Of a stretch of DNA of 64,000 bases, positions 24,001-34,918 are shown one piece after another. A program made the translations under genes and the position numbers. The notes under the pieces were generated by a model. That model saw only the letters and a program-made list of their open reading frames with translations. It did not search any database and was not told the origin of the DNA. The first letter of the stretch is position 1; each line of letters starts with the position of its first letter. The stretch covers positions 2,666,001 through 2,730,000 of the forward strand of contig RQOL01000855.1 of assembly GCA_013076295.1 (NCBI GenBank), read 5' to 3'. The stretch comes from Sanderia malayensis. Its lineage: Eukaryota > Cnidaria > Scyphozoa > Semaeostomeae > Pelagiidae.

Positions 24001-26895
24001 GAGCATGCATCGTATGAACAAGATTTTAATTTCTTATGGTATGTAAAAATATTCGGAGAAAAACAAATGTTGTGTATGTCGATCACTGCATGCGGTTGAT
24101 TCCGAGAATAATGCGTATCCGCGCCAGTCATAAGTTGATGTTGTCGTTTTCTGTTTGTGCTGTTATGTTGTTTTGTTCTTGTGTTTTTATTTATAATCCA
24201 AGTACCGGCAAATGGCAGTTGTTTATTACAAATTCATCAATGCGGATGAATTTGTCATATAATCGTGCATTGAAATGGGCGTGGAGATACAGTGTTCGAT
24301 TTACAATGCATGCGAGTTAGTCAAATTAGGGAGGGAAACTCGTGATCTGCAAATTTCAAGTAAATCAATTGACCGTGGAAATAGAAACTGGTCAGCTGAC
24401 GTCACCCACGCTCTCTGATTTTCGCGCGCAAAACTCCGTGATATATATAACCAGACGTCCTGGCTAAGAAGCGCTGCAATGTTCATGCTATTGAAGAGGA
24501 AAGAGGGCGATATTTACAAGCAGAGCTTTCAGAAAAGTGTTTCATTTACTTGTATACCTAGGATAACGAACATACGATCTGATACGATCAGAAGTGGATA
24601 ATATGTATGCACTAATGGATACTGAGATATTATTTTCTTCAGGTATATACGATATTTTATTTATTTTGTTGCTTTGATACATCAATATGGATATATATAT
24701 GGCTATTCGTGTTTTAAAAATATCTAACAGCGGGCAGCCGAAAATTACATGTCTCGATAACGTTCTTGGCCAACTATGTAACATAAACATATACAACTGG
24801 ACTGTGTCTCTCATTTTTAGAGAGCATACAGTATAAATTGCCTTTAAAAGGCCCCCTTTTTACCCCTCTCCCTGAAACTCGTGTTCATATGTAAAGCCTA
24901 TATGTTCGAGCCCAATTGAGTTTGATACGTCAGCACAAACTTGCACATGTATTGGATTTTGTTACTTTATGGATGGCTATGTTGTTTAACTGATAGCACA
25001 AAGCCCATACCGTGCTGAAAAATGAGTTTAGATCAGATGGCGGTTTGTTCTACTTTTCGTTCTATTCTGCTCACAATTTTTCCGCTTATCTATCACAACG
25101 CGCGCTAATTGAAAGGACACAGACAGATTCACAAAACTGAGCATGCGCAGAGGCTGATCCTGCCTCTTCCTGTAAACTTTGCTGCTGTTGGTCACACAAG
25201 ATAAGAAGACGCACATCATGGGAATAATTCAGGATTTATCGTTGTCAAGCAAGGGGAATATTGTTATCACTCCGGCCTGATATCAGAACAATAGTGAATT
25301 TGTCCAGTTTGTCAAGCCGGTATTATATGCTACGACCATTCGTTCATTGTTACTTGTTCTGTTTGGTCTGCCCTCGTGATACTGATAAGAACTTCGCCGA
25401 GGAGAGAGTAAGGGAAAGTAAAATCTTGAAAATTGTAAATAAAAGGCTTTCTTGGTCTATGCAATACATTTAAACATGGTAAGGCAATGATGATGTTTAG
25501 TTTTGTTTATCAGTTTGTTTATTATGATGCTAATATATTTATGTGCGATGCTCGCGAATAAACATTGTGTAATAAATTGAGTACATCTAATTAAGTATAT
25601 TTGGCTCAATGGTGGGTAATATCCTCATGTCATACAATGCGTTATACAGACATTATCCTTCTGAAAAAATCCTTTATCGTTTTGGTTTGAATATGGGCAG
25701 CCTAGACGAGCGTTGAGTTTCAGACAGAGGCAAAAGTAAGGAGCATTTACATTGCATGCTCTTAAAAATGATACAGATGTTGTCTTATTACTATTACTGG
25801 CTGCATTGGTGGTCGAAATTTGCAAAGATCCCGTCTGTCGGAAAATGGAGCAAATCGGATAAAAACAAACCGATAATGTTAAAGTTGTGAAGCCAATTTA
25901 AATGGCGTTTTTGTTCTCAATTCGCATGCTTCGTTTGTCCACGTTTTCTACTGTTGGTAACCAAATTTAATCCACTTATTCATCAACTGCAAACTCTTTA
26001 TGCAAATATGCTTTGGGGAATTGTCCATGTTCCAACATGTGAAATTCCATGGCCGTTCATTAAACATCACATAAATTAAAGAATGCATCTGAGGACTGAG
26101 GAATGAGTGGGAGAAACAAACAGAACAAAAACAGCTAATTTATATTGCTGGCATGGGGAAAATATCCGCGAGGATTTTCCGAACTGGGCGTAAAAAGACG
26201 TTTGTGTAGGCTTAATGTGTTTGTTGGTTTTATGACCAGTTACGTAACACGTTTACGAGGCTGTCTGCTGCACTCATTGTATCGATGAAGCATGGAAAGT
26301 ATGCTTCATTGATACATTGATTGATCGACGAAGCATACCTTCTATCATATGCTGAAGATTCGTGTCTTTATGCGCATAAATTACTGACGTCATACGCGAA
26401 AAATTTCACAGGCTGCATAAATTACTGGCGTCAGAAAGTTGTACTTCGCGTCTTCTGATATCTTGATGCCCATGCAGTGCAGTGGCTACCATCTTGCTGG
26501 ACGCGCAGTGGTTGACATCTTGATGAGCGCGCAGTGGCTTAGAGTGCATCTTCAGCATGACTGCCACGCACATGCTTGTGAAAAATGCATGCATGCTATG
26601 ATTAAGCATTGCTATATGTTGATTTACGCGAAGTCAGCTCCTTAGGCTCGACCTATACACTTCAGCATACTTGGGTTGCCAATTCTGCGGGGTGTGTCAG
26701 AATCACAATACTTTCACAGCGCAGCCTGTTCTGCACCTGTTGCATTGCTTAGAAAACAACTATAATCACACCACATAACATCCGCAAAAGCCAAACCCAT
26801 GTTTCATTAAATTTTAATGCCTATCATATAATCGGTCAATGGTTGTGAAGTGAAATAACAGTGTAATATTTTCTTCTCTCTCTTGGAAATGCAGA
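18053..26895. other. 8.8-kb gene-free region between Hes and the ankyrin gene
   Basis: No coding gene was recognised on either strand; open frames are under ~125 codons without domains. Present: a family-1 MITE (about 22113-22450), a G-rich GGGGC motif run with short direct repeats of GGATTTACGA type (about 23865-23960), and AT-rich unique sequence. Probably the cis-regulatory space of Hes and/or the divergent ankyrin gene; that is inference. Confidence 0.6.
22113..22450. mobile_element. MITE-like element, family 1 copy B
   Basis: Left end TTACAGGTTTTTTTTATGAG and right end AATTTCTTACAAAAAAACGT are imperfect inverted copies. The interior again carries TTTCTTA/TCTTAA motifs. More diverged than copies A and C. 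Confidence 0.45.
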
Positions 26896-26962
26896 TACGA
26901 CGGCGCAATCTGATTGGAGACTTGTTGAATTCGTGGTCGTGGCAAGTAATTGAATTGGGACA

Positions 26963-28429
26963 ATGACGATTTCAAAAGAGAGTGAAGTATTTGAAATCTA
27001 CGGCAATCAGAAAATTACTTGTTATAACGGCAATCAAACAGCCAAGACTAAAATGAAACGACAGAATAGTTTTGATAACTATGATGGCGATTCCGTGATG
27101 TCAGTTGAAAGAGAAGGCCTAAAAGATGAACGGGTTGAGATGATAAGCTCGGAATTTATTGCTGGGAATTCACCATCGTTATTGTCTTTGCCTGGACAGC
27201 AGCAAAAGCAGCTGGGACGGGGAAATTGCAATGGAGAAAAACATGGAATTCACGACGAGCATCAAGGAAACCGCTCGAGTTTGATCTTCAACTGGCTCGC
27301 GAACCCCAATAATCAATTCATGTTTCAAGATAATAGCTTGGACGGTCATGTGTTCAGGAGCAACTCGTCTGTACAGGCAAGACCGTCGGTCGGTTTCATA
27401 AAGAACTCATTGTATTATTCATTGCGACAGGACACGTCTAAGAAAACTCCGAGCGATGATTCGCTGTGCTGTATAGATACACGGCGGAGCGATGCTGCGA
27501 TTGGACAGTTGCGTGGAGCCACGCCAGCTCAGATGAACGGCTATGCAGGACAACGCAACAGAACGTTGAATACTACTAACACTTCAAGTGAGGACAATTC
27601 TTGTGCTGCGACTTTAAATTTAACAAGCTCTGACGAAGATGACAATAAACAACATGAATCAGATGACGATGTTTTCTGCTCCGCTCAACAACAACAATAT
27701 TCTAAAATCGAGCTTGTTAATCAGTTTGATAACATATCGATAATAGATAAGTCTTCTGTTTTATATGAGCACGACGATAATGGTGATTTTTGTGATAGCG
27801 AAGCGAGAACTACAAGCTATTCGCTGCCAGATTATGCCAAGTCGAGGCGTCGAGGTAAGCTGCGTCGCATCAATTCAGATGCCTTGTTTTACAAAGATGT
27901 TTACAGGGACTACGATAACAGACGCAGGAATTCATCGAAGCTTTACAAGAAGAGACATTCATTAACACTGGTCAATTTACTGGACAATGCTGACCAGAGC
28001 AATGATAGCAACAATAACAAAAGTATCAGGAGAAGCAGTTGTAGCTCCCAGAAGAGGTTCGTCGAATTTCCCAGCCTCGATACGGAGAAATTGCGCGCGA
28101 ATTTGGAGGAGATAATTTCACGAGGTAACATCGCGGAGGTGCAAGAGCTCGTGGCCTGCGGTTTCGATTTAAACATGAAAGACGCATCGGGCAACTGCGC
28201 ATTGCACTATGCAGCGTTGCTTGGCAACGAGGCAGTCGTAAACGAGATCCTAGACAACGGTGGAAGTGTGTGGATGAGAAATAGTAACAACGAGCTTCCT
28301 GTTGAGCTGGCTTCTAATATGATAGTGCGGAGGCGCCTTTTAAGTGCTACGTTGTTCTACAGGGAGGAGCAGCACGGAGGAGGGGCTGAAAGCTATCTGA
28401 CTAGCAAAGCAATGAGTTTCGAACTGTAG
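26963..28429 (+). CDS. Ankyrin-repeat protein with long disordered N-terminus
   Basis: One 488-residue frame on a single exon. A good splice acceptor (pyrimidine tract then AG at 26894-26895) lies 67 bp before the ATG, so a non-coding 5' exon is likely. Residues 1-385 are low-complexity, rich in S/N/D/Q with basic patches (SRRRGKLRRINSDAL, KLYKKRHSLTL) that look like basophilic-kinase sites. Residues ~388-460 form about two ankyrin repeats (GNIAEVQELVACGFDLN, then GNCALHYAALLGNEAVVNEI). AATAAA signals follow at 28459 and 28727. Two-repeat C-terminal modules act as protein-binding surfaces; no specific orthologue is recognised. It is divergent from Hes across an 8.8-kb gap. Confidence 0.82.
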   Translation: MTISKESEVFEIYGNQKITCYNGNQTAKTKMKRQNSFDNYDGDSVMSVEREGLKDERVEMISSEFIAGNSPSLLSLPGQQQKQLGRGNCNGEKHGIHDEHQGNRSSLIFNWLANPNNQFMFQDNSLDGHVFRSNSSVQARPSVGFIKNSLYYSLRQDTSKKTPSDDSLCCIDTRRSDAAIGQLRGATPAQMNGYAGQRNRTLNTTNTSSEDNSCAATLNLTSSDEDDNKQHESDDDVFCSAQQQQYSKIELVNQFDNISIIDKSSVLYEHDDNGDFCDSEARTTSYSLPDYAKSRRRGKLRRINSDALFYKDVYRDYDNRRRNSSKLYKKRHSLTLVNLLDNADQSNDSNNNKSIRRSSCSSQKRFVEFPSLDTEKLRANLEEIISRGNIAEVQELVACGFDLNMKDASGNCALHYAALLGNEAVVNEILDNGGSVWMRNSNNELPVELASNMIVRRRLLSATLFYREEQHGGGAESYLTSKAMSFEL

Positions 28430-28726
28430 AGTTGTGGCATGCAAAATACCACTAGGACAATAAATCCTTCATTAATTTATGCGAAAGTAGAATTATTTGT
28501 TCTTTTGAACCACCTTTTGAACCAAGCATTTATTTTGGTAGATAGTAGTGTATTTATGTTGTATTTGAGTGTTGCATTGCGAAGAGTATTTGGTATTATG
28601 GTTTTTGGTTTCATAGGGTACTGATAAGTTTGTTTCGCACAGAGGATTAACCAAGAATCTGCTTTTCTTACAAATTTATATGAAGCATAAATTATAAATC
28701 AACAACAAACGTGTGAAATGTAAACA

Positions 28727-28732
28727 AATAAA
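28727..28732 (+). terminator. Candidate polyA signal of ankyrin gene
   Basis: AATAAA 298 bp after the stop at 28429; a second AATAAA at 28459-28464 is an alternative. Confidence 0.4.
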
Positions 28733-28978
28733 GGTCTAACCTTTTTTTCTTAAAAGATGCTACATTTGCAAAATGTTATTTTTATGTTGTCTTTAAGAGT
28801 GTTAAAAATAATTGTTAGACTTTAATTAATTTGGGGGTGTATTTCTAAGCTTATTGAAGCTGTAATTTATATTAATTTTTGATGTATGCTTTGTTATTTG
28901 GTATTATCAATTGGTATTTTCTGCCTATCGTGAATTCAAGAGATATGTAAGTTTTGAGCAACGTTCTCACAATATAGG

Positions 28979-29025
28979 CTTGAACCACTGACTTATAAGA
29001 AAACTCTGTAGATCAGTGGTTCGAG
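28979..29025. other. 13-bp stem-loop
   Basis: CTTGAACCACTGA (28979-28991) pairs with TCAGTGGTTCGAG (29013-29025) with one G-T wobble and a 21-nt loop. It lies between the ankyrin gene and TYW2. It is not a tRNA: no acceptor or D-arm was seen. Confidence 0.5.
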
Positions 29026-29170
29026 CACATGTTCTGGAATATATCTGATATTGAATTGAATTGATTGCTACGCGTGGTCTTTCTGGCAAGCAAGTACAGG
29101 ACATGGAACTTGCGATATTTGCAACTTGTTACCTCAGATCTTTGTTTAGGTAGATGCATTTGGCAATTAA

Positions 29171-31464
29171 ATGGATACGACAGAGAATAAAACGCTTTCT
29201 GATGTAATAATTGTCGATAAACATCACACTAAGAAGGTGAAGTAAGTACACAAACTCTCGTTTTTGACTAGGCCTTATTTTTTCCGCTCATCGAGCAACT
29301 ATAATTTAGCTGAATTTAATTGATATTAAAAAACGAGTTGTTACTACTATGTAATGATATTTTATTTGCCTGGTAATTAGAGCAATATGTTTAGGAACGG
29401 AACAGCCTGGTTTGTTTGCGATTGTGTTTACCACACTACAACACAGCAACAACAACAAATAATGGACACACCCACCCAAACCCTTTAATCCGAGAGAGCA
29501 CTCCCTTTAAACCTTTTAATAAATAATGAAGTAACATAATATTGTTTCTCTCTCCAGGACCATACTCGAAAGTTGTGGCATCTTCAACAAGAAATTTCGC
29601 ATTCAACAAATTGACAAGGACAAGTTTGCTATTCCATATTCTAAAGACAAACTGAACAACCTTGTGGAAGCAAATTACCTTGGAGACATTGACTACATCA
29701 CCTCTGAAACTCTTATGCCACATTCCAAGGCTCATCTGATCAGTTTGAAAACTATACAGAGATCTTTGTGTGAAGACATTTTGGACGAATACTACAGACA
29801 GACTGGAAAATCACTTGAAGCCGAGTATCTCTGTGATATACCCACATCATGGCATACATACGGTGATATGCTGGTCTTACAAAGAGATTCAATGCAGAAC
29901 AGCATTTGGAAGACAATGCCAAACATATGGAAGGTATTCTGCAAAGCATTCAACGTCAAAAGAATTGCAAGGCACAATGTTATTATTGATGATCAATTCC
30001 GGTCTTCAAATGTTGAGCTGTTGCATGGGGATGATGGCTGGGTGAGACGAAAAGACAATGATATCATATATGAGTATGACATAACAAAGTGCATGTTCTC
30101 AGATGGAAATATAACAGAGAAAATCAGAGTGGGGAATATGGATTGTGCCAGTGAGGTAATTGTGGACCTGTTTGCTGGTATTGGGTACTTTGTCTTACCA
30201 TACCTAGTTCACGCAAAGGCAGCGCTAGTCTATGCCTGTGAATGGAACTCAATGGCAGTAGAAGCATTAATACACAACCTCAATATCAATGGTGTCCGTG
30301 ATAGATGCATTGTATTACAAGGAGACAACCGAAGGGTAAGACTTAAAATAAAACAATTATATTTCATAATGAAATTAAGGAATTCTCTTTTGTAATTGTT
30401 AATAGACTTCTCCATACATAGCACAGTTACACACATTTTTTTATCAAAAACCCTCTATAAGAAACCAAGCTTTAAGATACCAAAAAGATTAAGAAACTGT
30501 AGTACTACTTTTCGTCAAGCTTAAGCAACTGTGTCACTTGGTGCAACAGGCAAATGGCGCAGTTCCTTCCTATTCCTACCTATTTGCACTCCCAAATTTA
30601 AGAAACTTTTAAGAAACTTTTAGTAGGTACTAAAATGGCCATAAAATTTAAGAAACTGAACACTAATTTGGAGCTTAGTTTCTTATAAAACAAATTGTGT
30701 GTAGTTTTATGAAAACCCTGAGTTTTTTTTATGTGGAATTACAGTATGATACAAAATGATACTTTGGGTTATTTAAGATTGTTTCATCTAGTCAATAAAT
30801 CATTTTTTTCTTTCTATCATAGGTTGCACCTAAAGGCATAGCAGACAGGGTCAACCTCGGTCTGATCCCATCAAGTGAATCAAGTTGGTCAACAGCGTGC
30901 GCGTGTTTGAAGCCTCGTTCCGGTGGATGGCTTCACATCCATGCCAATGTCAATTCGTTGGAAAAGTGCGTTAAAGGTGAGTCAAATTGCTCTTCAGGGG
31001 ATTCTCATCAATCGTACATTGGTGAGCACCCTGCTTGCTCTGAAACGAGACTTCCTAGCGAGCTTTATAACAAGGAGGCTGGCGCTGAAGGCAAGGTGAC
31101 TTGTGACGTTTGCTCAAATATCGCGGGCGATGTTTGTGATGAAAAGCCAGGCACTAAGAGGAGCTCTGGTTTGTGTGAAATATTTCAAGAAGATAAAGAT
31201 GCGGAAGAAATTAAGACATCTAAAACAATTGAAAGAAACAATAGTGCAAAGAACAGGAGGGATTATTGGAAGAAATGGGCTGAGCATAAAGCATTAACAA
31301 TACGCGGATTACTTGAAAAGATTCACAAGAATGACAATGTTGACAGAGGGTGGAGATGCAATGTGAAGCATATCGAGCATGTTAAATCGTATGCACCACA
31401 TATAGATCATATTGTTGTTGATATGGAATGTAGACCTACTGAAATAGCACATTCTGACGCCTGA
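29171..31464 (+). CDS. TYW2/TRMT12: tRNA wybutosine-synthesising protein 2 (aminocarboxypropyl transferase)
   Basis: Exons: 29171-29241, 29558-30335, 30823-31464; in phase, 496 aa. In the family it transfers the 3-amino-3-carboxypropyl group from S-adenosylmethionine to the modified guanosine at position 37 of tRNA-Phe, an intermediate step of wybutosine synthesis. The SAM-binding motif is VDLFAGIGYFVLPYL, followed by ACEWNSMAVEALIHNLNING and GDNRRVAPKGIADRVNLGL, all typical. The C-terminus ends with SYAPHIDHIVVDMECRP, also typical. Between ~residues 335 and 420 is a low-complexity insertion rich in S/E/K, which makes the protein longer than the ~450-aa human form. The start gives a short first exon ending in phase 2 that joins cleanly to KTILESCGIF. 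Confidence 0.93.
30428..30703. mobile_element. MITE-like element, family 1 copy C
   Basis: In TYW2 intron 2. Left end TACACACATTTTTTTATC then CTATAAGAAACC; right end AGTTTCTTATAAAAC then AATTGTGTGTA, an inverted match apart from a small insertion on the left. The interior repeats TTTAAGAAACT. Confidence 0.6.
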
Positions 31465-31758
31465 TAATAAGTCAGCTGGTTAACTCTGTGTTTGGCGTAA
31501 TACCCTTTGTCATCATCATTGGAAAATGCCAAGATTAATTACGTTGTATCAAGACGAGGCTAATGAGAATGTGGAAGCGAGGCTATATCTTAAGTGGTTT
31601 CTTGATGGCAATCGCAAGTTACAATGATGACGTCAAATGAATTTAAGCGTTGCATTCATAGATTTTGGATTGATTCGACGTAGCGCCCTGCATTATGTTC
31701 GAAAAACAACAGAACTGAACTCGGAAATTCGGCCCCGCGCAATAAGATTCAGGTAAAG

Positions 31759-33915
31759 ATGATGAAAGCTTCTAAGGATGAAGATAAACTATCGAAACCG
31801 AAAGAGGAAGATAACAATACGATTGAAGAAAGTACTGAAAGAATTGTTGGAAATCAGGACCCTGTAAACGTTACTCTTGCAAGCGTGATTGGCGAAGAGA
31901 CATGCAGAAATGAAGATGAAGGAGTGAATACTCTGAAAGAGGCTGTTAAGAACCAACTTGAGGCTCTTTTCAAACAGAGCCCTGGTAGAGAGAAGATTGA
32001 GATGGAGGAAGAAGAAACGGCTTTGTCGAATGAAGATGGCAGCAGGTCACGTAGAGATTTTGCTGAGTATTGTGCTAAAGAAAAAGATGATCACTTGGGT
32101 ATGGCTCAGCCTGCAACAATTGCTGATGATGCAACTGGAAAGCTTTCTATGCACAAGCAAGTCAAACTGTGGAGTGAAGTTGCAACAGATCTAGACACGC
32201 ACTATCTAACAGTTCTGAACAAGAGGTTCAGGACTGGAAGTTTGGCCCATGGAAATGCCAAGGATTGCTCTGTTATCACAAGTCATGCATCAGAAAGTGC
32301 AGTAGACGATATCAACAAGGACAAAGGAAAGCAGAGGTTTTATTCTAGACATGATATAAACGATGATTTGAGGCTTGGTCAACTTCAGGGTACGTTTTGG
32401 TCGAGTGAGAATTCATCAGTGCACGATTTAATAGACAGCCTCCTTGCCAGGACCAATAGAGTACGAGAAGCAGCCATGGTGGCGAGTGGAAGAGGGGTTT
32501 GGGTGGCAGAAAATTCAGCTGAAAGCGAGAGCAATGAAGTTGACGACGGTGATGATGATGATGATTACAAGAATTATGACGATGAATGTTGGAGTGAGTC
32601 GAGTGGCAGTGGTAAGTCTCGTCTTCAGGACGAGATTATGTCAGACAATATCATTCACAGCTCTCTTATTGAAGTTATAAAGTTAAAGGAAAACGAGGCG
32701 AAGAAGAGTCAAAGAGAGGTTGAAAAGCAACGTCTTTATATTTCTCAACAACACGACGAATTGAAATGTCGTCTGGAAGTTATAAACCAGCTGAAGAGGG
32801 ACAACATTGAGATCATGACTGCGTTGGAGACATTTGAATCGTACAAGCTGCATTGTGATGAGAAGAGTATGCACCAAATTGATGAAATTAGGAAATGCTA
32901 CAATGCAGAGCTTGACGGGAAGCAGTCGGAGATATTAAGACTGAAGGATGAGATCAATGAAAGGTCGAGGTTGAAGGATGATGTTAAGGATGCATTGCTT
33001 GAAATGGCAAAAAGCAGAGAGTGTGCAGTGCTAGCTGGAAGCTTTGCAAATTTGGATAAAGACGTTGAAGGAGATTGTGTCTCTGGGACTGTGCTTGATA
33101 ATGCGGCAAGTGATTGTTGCAGTGAAGTAAACAGGGCAAAGGATACTTGTAAAGAGATGGACGAAAAGTCTACGGATGAAGTCTCGGGAAGTCTAGATGC
33201 TTTGCATGAAAGAGAATTGGACGGGCCTCTTGTTAGAGTAATAAAGAGGTTTTCGTCTGCGCTGTCAAAGTTCTCGAAGGGTGATATAATAACGTCAGGG
33301 AGAGCAGAACTTGCTGACTCATCGCCAGAAATAGTTGAGTATTTATCTGTTGAGATATTGAAGGAGCTCGAGTCTGTGTTTAAAGACAACGAGGCGAAGA
33401 GCAAGGAGATAGAGTTAGTTCGCAAAGGAATAGAAATCAACGAGATGGAGACTTTGAAAGAGTCATATGAAAGCACGAGACGTAAGTTACGCAGACTCAC
33501 AGAGAAGAGATATGAGTTGGCGTCACTTGTTGCTGAGAAAGATTTGAAGATAGAATTCCAGGCAGATAGGATTGCAGACTTTGAGAAAAAGAATTCTGAT
33601 TTGTTGGCGCAAAACCGTGACTTGGAAACGAGGTTGCAGTCTGCAATGTCAGATTTACAGGTTGCGCAGGATGACGTGAAGGCTGCAAGGGAGGAGCTCG
33701 AAATTCGAATCGCAGCCGATGAAGGGAGGGAGAATGAAAGCGAGAAGCTCTTGCAATTCATCCTTGAAGATATGGGTGCATTGCAGCATGATGCACGACG
33801 TCATCAAAATAGATTATTTTCAAGTGACAATGCAAGGTGCTTGCCAAGAGGTGATGCATGTTGTAGAAGCTGTTGTAATGATTTATGGAATCATCACCAT
33901 CACTTTCAAGAATAA
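31759..33915 (+). CDS. Uncharacterised acidic coiled-coil protein
   Basis: A single open frame of 718 residues; the start is the first ATG after stops (ATG ATG). Acidic and lysine-rich throughout; D/E runs near residues 255-285 (VDDGDDDDDYKN). Long heptad-like, E/K/Q/L-rich stretches at ~300-420 and ~535-690 predict coiled coils. The tail (from ~690) is Cys/His-rich and ends in four histidines. No enzyme motif or family is recognised, so no function is given. It begins 294 bp after the TYW2 stop on the same strand with no obvious spliced leader exon. The absence of stops over 2.1 kb and the biased composition make it convincing as a gene. An AATAAA lies at 34245. Confidence 0.75.
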   Translation: MMKASKDEDKLSKPKEEDNNTIEESTERIVGNQDPVNVTLASVIGEETCRNEDEGVNTLKEAVKNQLEALFKQSPGREKIEMEEEETALSNEDGSRSRRDFAEYCAKEKDDHLGMAQPATIADDATGKLSMHKQVKLWSEVATDLDTHYLTVLNKRFRTGSLAHGNAKDCSVITSHASESAVDDINKDKGKQRFYSRHDINDDLRLGQLQGTFWSSENSSVHDLIDSLLARTNRVREAAMVASGRGVWVAENSAESESNEVDDGDDDDDYKNYDDECWSESSGSGKSRLQDEIMSDNIIHSSLIEVIKLKENEAKKSQREVEKQRLYISQQHDELKCRLEVINQLKRDNIEIMTALETFESYKLHCDEKSMHQIDEIRKCYNAELDGKQSEILRLKDEINERSRLKDDVKDALLEMAKSRECAVLAGSFANLDKDVEGDCVSGTVLDNAASDCCSEVNRAKDTCKEMDEKSTDEVSGSLDALHERELDGPLVRVIKRFSSALSKFSKGDIITSGRAELADSSPEIVEYLSVEILKELESVFKDNEAKSKEIELVRKGIEINEMETLKESYESTRRKLRRLTEKRYELASLVAEKDLKIEFQADRIADFEKKNSDLLAQNRDLETRLQSAMSDLQVAQDDVKAAREELEIRIAADEGRENESEKLLQFILEDMGALQHDARRHQNRLFSSDNARCLPRGDACCRSCCNDLWNHHHHFQE

Positions 33916-34918
33916 TAAGACATTCCAATGTGTGTAAAACACGTTGTAGAACACTTTTCAATAATTCTGGGCTGTTTAATAATTTATCACAAAGAACTGT
34001 TTCATTTTATCTGTTCATGATTTTTATTGCATTCGTGCATAGGGCTTTTCGAGAAATAATTAATTTTTAAATGGGCGAGAAATTTGGAATAACGTATTAA
34101 CTAGGTTTTCGTTGATTGAGATCTTTCTGCGAGTCTTTTCAGCGGTGCGAGAACAATCACAATGCTGGCCTCTTTCTCATGCGGCCAATCAGAAAACCTT
34201 GTTTGAGAAATATACTGTGGCTGTTATTGTTCACACAATTTCGGAATAAAAAACCATAGCACAGATAAGATAATATTCTGTGGCCATAGACACAACTTTG
34301 GAATACAAAACCATGGACAAAACTTTGGAATACAAAACCATGGACAAAACTTTGGAATACAAAACCATGGACAAAATTTTGGAATACGAAACCATGGAGA
34401 AAGCTTTGGAATAAAAAACCAGTTCAGATTATGGCTGCACAGAGTAAACAAACCAATCAAAAGAAATGTTTCATTAACAAATAAGTTAATTACAGCAATC
34501 TTCATCAAGCTAATATTAAAAACAGTACAGTAATAATATTAAACTTTCAAACTTGTGCTATCTTAGACTATCTGGCTTTATTATATCTGTTTTCTATTAT
34601 AATTAAAAATATCTCAATATCACAGCATGTCAAAGATAAGAAATGCATAATTAATAACACCCCAAGAAAAATTCACCCCTAACAATTAACCAAATATCAA
34701 AACACTGTGTGCATATGTGCCATTTCATATCTTGCTCTCTCTCTCTCTCTTATATAACTTGCAATAAAAATGCAGGGGCTTTAAGTTGCTCTATGTGTCG
34801 TTCTGATATTTGCAAAAGGGTAAATCTGATTATCTGAAGTGATATATGTCATAGGTTGCAAAGATAATGTTGATAAATTGATGGACTACAAAACTTGAAT
34901 AAAAAGTCGCCAATTCAT
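33916..34918. other. Convergent intergenic region
   Basis: Region between the 3' ends of the coiled-coil gene (plus) and the NHERF-like gene (minus). It has a plus-strand AATAAA at 34245-34250, a minus-strand AATAAA at 34577-34582, a 27-bp minisatellite (34284-34420) and a CT dinucleotide run near 34734-34751. Confidence 0.7.
34284..34420. repeat. 27-bp minisatellite, ~5 copies
   Basis: The unit contains AAACTTTGGAATACAAAAC then CATGGAC; the period is 27 bp. Degenerate copies flank it (34236 on the left). The 9-codon periodicity on the minus strand (CPWFCIPKF) is a by-product. Confidence 0.85.

Noticed and set aside
28979..29025. tRNA gene suggested by GGTTCGAG
   Set aside because: Only a T-arm-like string; no acceptor stem, D-arm or anticodon arm around it.
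32898..33761. 287-codon minus-strand frame opposite the coiled-coil gene
   Set aside because: Serine/phenylalanine-rich antisense shadow of an E/K-rich coding frame; no domain.
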